This document shows, piece after piece, positions 1 through 5,198 of a DNA stretch of 9,577 nucleotides (the stretch's first letter is position 1; each line of letters begins with the position of its first letter). This stretch comes from Solobacterium sp. (GTDB lineage: Bacteria; Bacillota_I; Bacilli_A; Erysipelotrichales; Erysipelotrichaceae). The position numbers were made by a program, and so were the translations under genes. The notes under the pieces were generated by a model, which was given only the letters and a program-made list of their open reading frames with translations, searched no databases and was not told the DNA's origin. Location: the NCBI GenBank assembly GCA_016284975.1, contig JAEEPV010000155.1, positions 1 to 9,577 of the forward strand, written 5' to 3'.

Positions 1-675
1 ATTGGTGGAAAACCGGGAATGGACTACTGCAATCGCAGTTTCAAAATCCGGATCCTGCAGGTCTTCATAAAAGTCACGCAGCTGTGTTACGAGAAACATG
101 CCTTTATAGACAATGGTCCGGGAGGAAAGGGAAACGACATAGGTATTGTTGTTTCCCTGTTCAAACTCTCTGCGTGAAATATAAAGCAGCCGGTCAAACG
201 CAAGTCCCTTCGGTACATCCGCAGGCTTCTCTACGAAGACCTGCATGATCCTGGGCATATTGGTCAGTGCCCTCTCGCCAAGGATCTCACTGTGGCAGGG
301 AACCTCCCGCCAGCCGAGTACCTTCAGTCCGTTTTTCTGGCTGATCACTTCAAACATGCGCTGTGAAATGACCCGCTCAACACGGTTCTGGGGTAGGAAA
401 AACATGCCGACGGCATATTCCCGGCTTCCATTCAGCGTGATGCCTTCTTTCTCAGCTGCTTTCACGAAAAAGCGGTGTGAGATCTGAAGGAGAATACCAA
501 CACCGTCTCCAACTTTACCGCTGGCATCTCTGCCTGCACGATGGTCCAGTTTCTCGACGATCGTCAGGGCTTCATCCAGAACGGTATGATCGGCTTCACC
601 GCTGATATTTACGACCGCACCGATCCCGCAGGCATCGTGCTCAGCAGGCAATGCGAATCTTTCTGAATTCATCAT
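1..675 (-). CDS. gltB: Glutamate synthase large chain, N-terminal part (runs off left edge)
   Basis: This is the first 225 codons of the large subunit of glutamate synthase, which transfers the glutamine amide nitrogen to 2-oxoglutarate to make two glutamates. The visible part is the class II glutamine amidotransferase domain. The catalytic cysteine is expected to be Cys16, in AEHDACGIG. The family exposes this cysteine by removing a short propeptide, and 15 residues precede it here. Further family motifs are GDGVGIL near residue 55 and VHSRFSTN at the window edge. The family is usually about 1,500 residues, so most of the gene lies outside. Two tandem ATG codons (675 and 672) are possible starts. 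AGAGG about nine bases upstream of the first favours 675. It lies 75 bases downstream of the ANTAR gene on the same strand, beyond a terminator-like hairpin, so its expression may depend on readthrough. Identification is secure; the start is slightly uncertain. Confidence 0.93.
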   Translation of the reverse strand, partial: MMNSERFALPAEHDACGIGAVVNISGEADHTVLDEALTIVEKLDHRAGRDASGKVGDGVGILLQISHRFFVKAAEKEGITLNGSREYAVGMFFLPQNRVERVISQRMFEVISQKNGLKVLGWREVPCHSEILGERALTNMPRIMQVFVEKPADVPKGLAFDRLLYISRREFEQGNNNTYVVSLSSRTIVYKGMFLVTQLRDFYEDLQDPDFETAIAVVHSRFSTN

Positions 676-710
676 GTTCAGGTTCCTCTCTTTCCGGAAA
701 CCAGTGCAGT

Positions 711-751
711 AAAAACAGAAACACGGCCTGTTCAGCCGGATCTCTGTTTTT
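711..751 (-). terminator. Terminator-like hairpin between ANTAR gene and gltB
   Basis: On the minus strand AAAAACAGA pairs perfectly with TCTGTTTTT. Inside it CGGC pairs with GCCG around the loop TGAACAG, and G-U/A-U pairs partly bridge the two stems. The 3' arm ends in a T-run and the 5' arm begins with an A-run, so it could act in either direction. It starts at the stop codon of the ANTAR gene and ends 35 bases before the gltB start. It could end the glnA-ANTAR transcript or work as an attenuator for gltB. Much of the T-run lies within the stem, so terminator strength is uncertain. Confidence 0.5.
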
Positions 752-1278
752 TAAAGTTCCCTGTTTTCCAGAATTCTTTTTGCGACAAGTTCCATCCGGA
801 TCCCGAACCGCATGCTTTGCCGCTGCATGAAGCGATGCGCCTGCGGTTCCGTGAATCCTTTCGTCTCGATAAGGTATTCCTTGGCCTTTGTGATCAGCTC
901 ACTGGTCTTCGGTTCCCGGCTGGGCAGTTTCTGATAATGAAGCTGGATCATCATCTCGACTGCTGCCTGGATAACCGGCCGGCTGGAAGGCAGCGGCAGA
1001 CGGAAGATCCGTTTGGAGGCAATCTGATTCAGCTGTTCCGGCTTTGCCAGACACAGGATCTCAATATTGTCATTCAGGTCTTCCGCGAAGCTTTCCAGCA
1101 GCCGGTCGTTCAGACGATAGCCGCTGACAAGAATTCCATCCTGATATGTGCTGTAGGTACGAATCACTTCGTCACCGGAGGTACATACACGGGCTATTTC
1201 ATAGCCGCTGTCCCTCAGTATTCCGGCAATCTGTTCGGCTGTGTCGATGCGTGAAAAGCAAACCGTAATCTTTGCCAT
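751..1278 (-). CDS. ANTAR-domain regulator with degenerate receiver domain
   Basis: This 175-residue protein has an N-terminal receiver-like fold (about 1-118) and a C-terminal ANTAR domain (about 125-175, with helices running from ELITKAKEYL to MELVAKRILE). ANTAR domains bind twin RNA hairpins and prevent transcription termination, as in AmiR, NasR and EutV. The receiver lacks its key residues. The phosphoacceptor Asp position in DGILVSGYRL reads Ser52, the N-terminal acidic pair is replaced by FSR, and the Lys-Pro near the end reads LP. It should therefore not be switched by ordinary aspartyl phosphorylation; protein-protein or ligand control is more likely. It starts 13 bases after glnA and precedes gltB, so a role in nitrogen-responsive control is a reasonable inference. 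The only SD-like sequence is a weak AAGG eight bases from the ATG, next to TCCTCC, suggesting poor or coupled translation. Confidence 0.88.
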   Translation of the reverse strand: MAKITVCFSRIDTAEQIAGILRDSGYEIARVCTSGDEVIRTYSTYQDGILVSGYRLNDRLLESFAEDLNDNIEILCLAKPEQLNQIASKRIFRLPLPSSRPVIQAAVEMMIQLHYQKLPSREPKTSELITKAKEYLIETKGFTEPQAHRFMQRQSMRFGIRMELVAKRILENREL

Positions 1279-1291
1279 AAGGAGGACCTTA

Positions 1292-2623
1292 TCAGTACAT
1301 CATCAGGTATTTGCTAACTTCCCAGTCACTGACCGCGGTACGGTATTCATCCCATTCCGCATACTTGCCTTCTGTGTACTGAGTGATAATATGCTTCCCC
1401 AGCGTGTTGCATACCAGCTCGTCTTCCAGCATTTTGTCCAGGGCTTCTTTCAGGGAGGAAGGAAGACTCTTGATATTCTTTGCCTTGCGTTCTTCTTCAC
1501 TCATGGCAAAGATGTTATCCAGAATTTCTTCCGGCGGTACAAGACCTTTTTCAATTCCGTCCAGTCCTGCCATCAGGCAGACAGCCAGTTCAAGATACGG
1601 GTTGCAGGAAGGGTCCGGGCAGCGGAGTTCAACGCGGGTTCCCTGGCCTCTCGCGGCAGGAATCCGGATCAGAGCAGAACGGTTGCTGGCGGACCAGGAA
1701 AGATAACAGGGAGCTTCATACCCGGGTACCAGCCGCTTATAGCTGTTTACAAGCGGATTGGTGATCGCGGTCATGGATTCGATATGCGCAAGGATACCGG
1801 CAATAAAGGAATATGCTTCTTTTGACAGCCCCAGCGGATCAGACGGATCTGCAAATACATTCTTTCCATCCCGGAACAGCGACATATTTGTATGCATGCC
1901 GCTGCCGTTGATTCCGAAGATCGGCTTCGGCATGAAGGTCGCATGGAGACCGTTCTTCTGTGCGATTGTCTTGACGGCAAACTTGAAGGTCATGACATTG
2001 TCTGCGGTCTTCAGCGCATCCGCATACTTGAAATCGATTTCATGCTGGCCACGGGCAACCTCATGGTGGCTGGCTTCTACTTCATAACCCATCTTCTCCA
2101 GCATCATGCAGATCTCGCGTCTGGTCGATCCGCCGTGATCCAGCGGGTCAAGATCGAAATATCCGGCATCATCATTTGTCTGCGTTGTCGGCAGGCCCTT
2201 ATCATCGGTTTCAAACAGGAAGAATTCACATTCCGGACCGACGTTGAAGGAATATCCCTTTTCTTCCGCAATCTTCAGCACCTTCTTCAGGGTGCTGCGC
2301 GGATCACCTTCAAACGGAGTTCCATCCGGAAGATATACATCACAGATCATGCGTGCAACTTTTCCCTGCTGCGGACGCCATGGAAGGGTGGTATAGGAAT
2401 CAAGATCCGGATGGAGATACATATCCGACTCATTGATCCGAACGAATCCTTCAATGGAGCTTCCGTCAATCATGATTTCGTTATTGACGGCCTTTTGGAT
2501 CTGAGAAGCGGTAATCGCGACATTCTTCAGTCTTCCGAAAACGTCTGTAAACTGCATGCGGATGAATTCAACATCACCTTCCTCAACAAACTTGATGATG
2601 TCTTCTTTTGAGTATTTGCCCAT
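1292..2623 (-). CDS. glnA: Glutamine synthetase, type I (GSI-alpha)
   Basis: Glutamine synthetase joins ammonia to glutamate using ATP in the cytoplasm, as a dodecamer. The 443 residues match the usual GSI-alpha length. Visible motifs in order are: DGSSIEGF near 53-60 followed by VRINESDMYL (Arg62 aligns with the feedback-inhibition arginine of the Bacillus enzyme); metal-binding GPECEFFLF near 129-137; ASHHEVARGQHEIDF near 184-198; NGSGMHTNMSL near 239-249; the flap GYEAP near 301-305; and NRSALIRIPA with RVELRCPDPSCNPY near 314-343. The adenylylation tyrosine region of GSI-beta enzymes is not evident. The start at 2623 is chosen because AGGAGGG lies eight bases upstream. A start at 2668 would add 15 unconserved residues and read through the leader terminator. 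It is first in a glnA-ANTAR-gltB series. Control is probably by a GlnR-type repressor plus leader attenuation. Confidence 0.97.
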   Translation of the reverse strand: MGKYSKEDIIKFVEEGDVEFIRMQFTDVFGRLKNVAITASQIQKAVNNEIMIDGSSIEGFVRINESDMYLHPDLDSYTTLPWRPQQGKVARMICDVYLPDGTPFEGDPRSTLKKVLKIAEEKGYSFNVGPECEFFLFETDDKGLPTTQTNDDAGYFDLDPLDHGGSTRREICMMLEKMGYEVEASHHEVARGQHEIDFKYADALKTADNVMTFKFAVKTIAQKNGLHATFMPKPIFGINGSGMHTNMSLFRDGKNVFADPSDPLGLSKEAYSFIAGILAHIESMTAITNPLVNSYKRLVPGYEAPCYLSWSASNRSALIRIPAARGQGTRVELRCPDPSCNPYLELAVCLMAGLDGIEKGLVPPEEILDNIFAMSEEERKAKNIKSLPSSLKEALDKMLEDELVCNTLGKHIITQYTEGKYAEWDEYRTAVSDWEVSKYLMMY

Positions 2624-2644
2624 ATCGATAACCCTCCTATCCCC

Positions 2645-2693
2645 AAAAAAAGAAAGAGCAAGAAACACCCATTGATCGGGGCACCCTTGCTCT
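2645..2693 (-). terminator. Intrinsic terminator (attenuator) in the glnA leader
   Basis: AGAGCAAG (minus strand, 2693-2686) pairs perfectly with CTTGCTCT (2662-2655). The stem continues inward through GGTGCCC opposite GGGTGTT, with G-U pairs and one bulged T, around a loop of about eight bases. TTCTTTTTTT follows immediately. It sits downstream of the glnA promoter and about 20 bases before the glnA start codon, so transcripts must read through it. There is no T-run on the plus side, so it acts only toward glnA. No upstream minus-strand gene needs it, because the lipoprotein transcript already ends at 3159-3197. Confidence 0.85.
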
Positions 2694-2699
2694 GATGGG

Positions 2700-2731
2700 A
2701 TTATAGTAATGAATCATCTGTAAAATGTCAA
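2700..2731 (-). promoter_or_regulatory. glnA promoter
   Basis: A perfect -35 TTGACA lies at 2731-2726 on the minus strand. The -10 is either TATAAT at 2705-2700 (spacer 20, longer than usual) or TACTAT at 2708-2703 (spacer 17). Either places the transcript start near 2693, right at the 5' arm of the leader terminator hairpin, giving a leader of about 70 bases. Confidence 0.7.
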
Positions 2732-2742
2732 CACTATTTACA
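2726..2742. promoter_or_regulatory. GlnR/TnrA-type operator over the glnA -35
   Basis: TGTCAACACTATTTACA matches the Bacillota GlnR/TnrA consensus TGTNA-N7-TNACA at every fixed position, and being palindromic reads on both strands. It fully contains the glnA -35 hexamer, the arrangement known for GlnR repression in Bacillus. A wider inverted repeat, CTGTAAA-N12-TTTACAG (2718-2743), overlaps it, and further TGTAA half-sites occur at 2766 and 2828. No glnR gene is in the window, so the binding protein is inferred. Confidence 0.72.
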
Positions 2743-2746
2743 GAAA

Positions 2747-2788
2747 CAGTTTTCAAAAACTGACCTGTAAATTGAAATATTTTCAAAA
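2747..2788. repeat. Paired inverted repeats sharing TTTTCAAAA
   Basis: CAGTTTTCAAAAACTG (2747-2762) is a perfect 7-base inverted repeat around CA. TTGAAATATTTTCAA (2772-2786) is a 6-base inverted repeat around TAT. The 9-mer TTTTCAAAA occurs at 2750-2758 and again at 2780-2788, exactly 30 bases apart, about three helical turns. They lie between the glnA operator and the peptide gene, where a regulator of either gene could bind. No known family motif was recognised. Confidence 0.45.
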
Positions 2789-2850
2789 GAAAGAATGGAT
2801 AAAGCAGAAGTGCGGCGTATATATAAGTGTAAACGGAAGGAGGAAGTATC

Positions 2851-3036
2851 ATGGAAGCCGTAAAAATCAAACTGACGGATGAGGAACTGGAACAGATTAA
2901 TGGTGGTTTCACGGTAGAAAGGATTATTCCTTTGAATGGCAAGGATACCATGCTCTGGATAGACTGGTATAAAAGACCGGATTCCGGTAAGGATGAACCG
3001 GGGCATAATGAGGATATTCTGCCGAAAAGACCCTGA
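2851..3036 (+). CDS. Double-glycine leader peptide (bacteriocin- or pheromone-like precursor)
   Basis: This is a 61-residue precursor with an excellent SD (AAGGAGG, seven bases before the ATG). Residues 8-19, LTDEELEQINGG, fit the double-glycine leader pattern LSxxELxxIxGG. In known systems this is cut after GG by the peptidase domain of a PCAT-type ABC exporter. Cleavage here would release a 42-residue core starting FTVERIIPLNG and ending ILPKRP. The core has no cysteine, so it is not a lanthipeptide, sactipeptide or disulphide bacteriocin. It is highly charged with roughly balanced acids and bases, and has an aromatic patch, WIDWYKRP. That is unlike typical cationic hydrophobic pore-formers, so a signal or modified peptide is also possible. 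No immunity protein, exporter or modifying enzyme is adjacent. It diverges from glnA and shares its regulatory region. A terminator-like hairpin follows. The leader call is strong; the function is unknown. Confidence 0.75.
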   Translation: MEAVKIKLTDEELEQINGGFTVERIIPLNGKDTMLWIDWYKRPDSGKDEPGHNEDILPKRP

Positions 3037-3080
3037 TAATTCGGAATAGTCGTAACAAAGGATTACAAAAAGAGGGCTGA

Positions 3081-3126
3081 GCATTTCTTCTCAGGACAGA
3101 GGAATGCCTTGGTCTTCTTTTGTTTT
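3081..3126 (+). terminator. Probable terminator after the peptide gene
   Basis: GCATTTCTTCT (3081-3091) pairs with AGAGGAATGC (3098-3107), with one G-U pair and one bulged T, around a six-base loop. The T-rich tract CTTCTTTTGTTTT begins about seven bases after the stem. The stem is imperfect and the T-tract interrupted, so it is a moderate candidate for ending the peptide transcript. Confidence 0.45.
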
Positions 3127-3158
3127 GTGAAGTCTGCGCATCGTGGTAAATGATATTC

Positions 3159-3197
3159 AAAAAAATGCCTGATATCAGGTGAGATACCGAGGCATTT
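3159..3197 (-). terminator. Strong intrinsic terminator after the lipoprotein gene
   Basis: On the minus strand AAATGCCT (3197-3190) pairs perfectly with AGGCATTT (3170-3163), and an inner GGT/ACC stem is possible. The 3' arm runs straight into seven T residues (3165-3159). It lies about 30 bases after the stop codon of the lipoprotein gene. Confidence 0.85.
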
Positions 3198-3226
3198 CCT
3201 GTCTGTGTTTTATTTAATTCGTTTTT

Positions 3227-4564
3227 TCACCCTTTATTGATAGCAATTTCTTCCAGTACATAGGAACCGTCCATTCCGCTTTGGGAAAGGGCATAGTATT
3301 TTTCGGTTCCGTCAGATTCCGTATAGCAGATGCCGTTGTTTGGAATCGAGCCGATAAAGTTCAGCTTTGCGCTGATCGGGTGCTCCGGATAGAAGCGGTC
3401 TGTCCGGAATACTTCTTTCGCGTCAAATACCGGAACGCCGCCAGCACCTTCCTCGGTATAGGTCAGAGAAAGAATCCGGAAGTTTTCGAGGTTATGCCGG
3501 GTAAAGAAGATCACTTCGACACTGTTCTTATTCCCGGTATCCGCATAGACCAGATCATTTTCATTGGTAAGAATGTCACCGGGCTTGTAGGCGAAGACAG
3601 TATTCTTGTCGTCGTTCGGCAGAAGTTCACCATATCGGAACATGGAGCTTTCGGTTGCCTCATAAGATCCATACCCGAGGTAATCCATGTAGTCGAGCAC
3701 TGTGACGGTTCCTTCCTTATCGGTTGTGACACGAACAAGGTAAGGGGAAAGACTGCCGGTTGTCATATTCGAATTCGGCAGGATGCGCCACTGGATTTCT
3801 TCTGCGACCGGATAGTGGAGTGCAAACCGGTGTGCCGTATAATCCGGAATCAGTTTCAGTGCAGTTGTAACTTCTTCATACATCGGTGCGTCAAAGGATT
3901 CCGTATCCACTTTCTGCAGTGAGATCGTATCTTTATCCCGAAGCCAGCAGAAGGCATAGAAGGTTTCGTCCTTCGTCAGCTCTTCCATCGGTTCATCGAG
4001 TACTTCCGGTTCCCGGATAAAAATCCAGAAGAACTGCTGATCCTGAAAATCGATGTTCAGCTGATCTGCGCCGAAATAGGACATCCCGTTGCCAAGTTCC
4101 CGCAGTGCCAGGATCTCTGTCTGATAGTGATTGGCATACAGGACCTGAAAATCGATCGGATAGGCGAGAACTTCCGCTTCCGAAGCTTTTGCCGGATGTG
4201 CTTCCTTTGGATCGATCGTAATCTTTGTGAGGTTGTTTTCTCCAATATCATAGATATCCCCGAAGGTGACCTCCGAAACGGAATCACTGTTTCGAATCAT
4301 ATCTTTGACCGTCATTTTATTATCTTCAAATGTAACCGTAATGCCGGTCGTTTCATTTGAATACAGTTCTCCCTTCGGAAGCAGTTTCCAGGTTCCCTGA
4401 AGCAGTTCCGGAAGGGTCTTTGATGCAATGACCGGTGTTTCCGGTGCTTCGGTTTCCTGTACCGGAGCAGGCTCTCTGGTTTCTGCCGGCGGCTCCGTTG
4501 CCTGGGGTCTGGCACAGGCCAGCAGCAGGACTGCGGATAACAGCGCAACGGTAATCTTTTTCAT
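3227..4564 (-). CDS. Putative lipoprotein of unknown function
   Basis: This 445-residue protein starts with a short lipoprotein signal peptide, MKKITVALLSAVLLLAC, with lipobox LLAC and Cys17 as the expected lipidated residue, so it should be anchored on the outer face of the membrane. Residues 18-48 are a Pro/Glu/Thr-rich tether. The rest is soluble and rich in predicted beta strands. LLQGTWKLLPKGELY near 54-68 recalls the first strand of lipocalin-like folds, but that is only a resemblance. No catalytic motif was recognised. The start is supported by AAGGAGG nine bases upstream. It lies 66 bases downstream of the kinase-like gene on the same strand and ends at a strong terminator; whether it has its own promoter is unclear. 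The lipoprotein call is firm; the function is not known. Confidence 0.85.
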   Translation of the reverse strand: MKKITVALLSAVLLLACARPQATEPPAETREPAPVQETEAPETPVIASKTLPELLQGTWKLLPKGELYSNETTGITVTFEDNKMTVKDMIRNSDSVSEVTFGDIYDIGENNLTKITIDPKEAHPAKASEAEVLAYPIDFQVLYANHYQTEILALRELGNGMSYFGADQLNIDFQDQQFFWIFIREPEVLDEPMEELTKDETFYAFCWLRDKDTISLQKVDTESFDAPMYEEVTTALKLIPDYTAHRFALHYPVAEEIQWRILPNSNMTTGSLSPYLVRVTTDKEGTVTVLDYMDYLGYGSYEATESSMFRYGELLPNDDKNTVFAYKPGDILTNENDLVYADTGNKNSVEVIFFTRHNLENFRILSLTYTEEGAGGVPVFDAKEVFRTDRFYPEHPISAKLNFIGSIPNNGICYTESDGTEKYYALSQSGMDGSYVLEEIAINKG

Positions 4565-4630
4565 AGTTTGTATCCTCCTTATGAATTTGAATGATGAAGC
4601 TTTTGTAACACAACGAACGGACCGTACGTC

Positions 4631-5152
4631 TCAGCGGGTATTCAGGGAAACACGCTGACCATACTGGTCAATGGTTTCAAGACGATCGAAGCCTTCTTCC
4701 AGGGAAGGGGTTTCCATAAAGCGGCTCAGCTCGCAAATGCGTGCTTCACCGATCGTACGATTTCGTTTACGGTCACGCGCAATACATAATTCAAGCGGCG
4801 TCACGAAATAAAGTCCATGGATTAACGCATAGGGAGAGAAGCTGGCGATTACGTTTTTCCGGATCTCCCTTCTCAGATGGATTCCGTCATAGGCGACATT
4901 CCTGCCTTCCTTCAGAAACCTCAGAGCTTTCTCTTTCGCCTCATCCCAGACCAGTTTGTTGCAGAGCTGTTCTTTCTGGCGGCTGGTCAAAGAAGAAAGA
5001 TCATATCCCCTGGCAGTCAGAAACTCATCAGAGAGCTGTATGCCTTCATCCCCGAAAAATTCCCTGCGGATCGTATCACCGCAGACCGTTTCCAGATCGT
5101 TCAGTTTTGAAAAGTAGGTTGATTTGCCGGAAGCCGGCAGGCCGATCGCCAT
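4631..5152 (-). CDS. P-loop ATPase / small-molecule or polynucleotide kinase-like protein (possible 5' frameshift)
   Basis: The 173 residues contain a Walker A motif, GLPASGKST, at residues 4-12, Asp26 in VCGDTIRRE, a strand VAYDGIH near 86-92, and an arginine-rich lid near 126-138 (ARDRKRNRTIGEAR). This is the layout of small P-loop kinases related to the polynucleotide kinase 5'-kinase domain. The substrate is unknown; activity would be cytoplasmic. The only in-frame start is the ATG at 5152, four codons after an in-frame stop, with no SD, leaving almost no strand before the P-loop. An ATG at 5172 reads MDKPIF and would join this frame as MDKPIFYMAIGLPASGKST if one extra T were present in the TTTTT run near 5155-5159. 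Either the gene is shifted, or a base is missing, or it starts late through coupling with the HD-GYP gene, whose stop lies 46 bases upstream of the ATG at 5152. Confidence 0.75.
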   Translation of the reverse strand: MAIGLPASGKSTYFSKLNDLETVCGDTIRREFFGDEGIQLSDEFLTARGYDLSSLTSRQKEQLCNKLVWDEAKEKALRFLKEGRNVAYDGIHLRREIRKNVIASFSPYALIHGLYFVTPLELCIARDRKRNRTIGEARICELSRFMETPSLEEGFDRLETIDQYGQRVSLNTR

Positions 5153-5198
5153 ATAAAAATGGGTTTATCCATAACATATCTTCTTCCGAGGCCGTAAA

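Noticed and set aside
817..1254. Long plus-strand frames opposite the ANTAR, glnA, lipoprotein and HD-GYP genes (for example 817-1254, 1892-2611, 3281-3922, 5811-6821)
   Set aside because: They lie wholly opposite genes with strong family motifs, lack SD sequences and resemble no protein family; they are antisense shadows.
2624..2668. Upstream ATG at 2668 extending GlnA by 15 residues
   Set aside because: The extension is not GlnA-like, overlaps the leader terminator and lacks an SD; the ATG at 2623 has AGGAGGG at proper spacing.
2624..2850. Search for ANTAR twin hairpins (six-base loops with A at position 1 and G at position 4) in the glnA and gltB leaders
   Set aside because: No convincing pair was found. 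The glnA terminator loop and the gltB hairpin loop (TGAACAG) do not fit, so the ANTAR targets remain inference.
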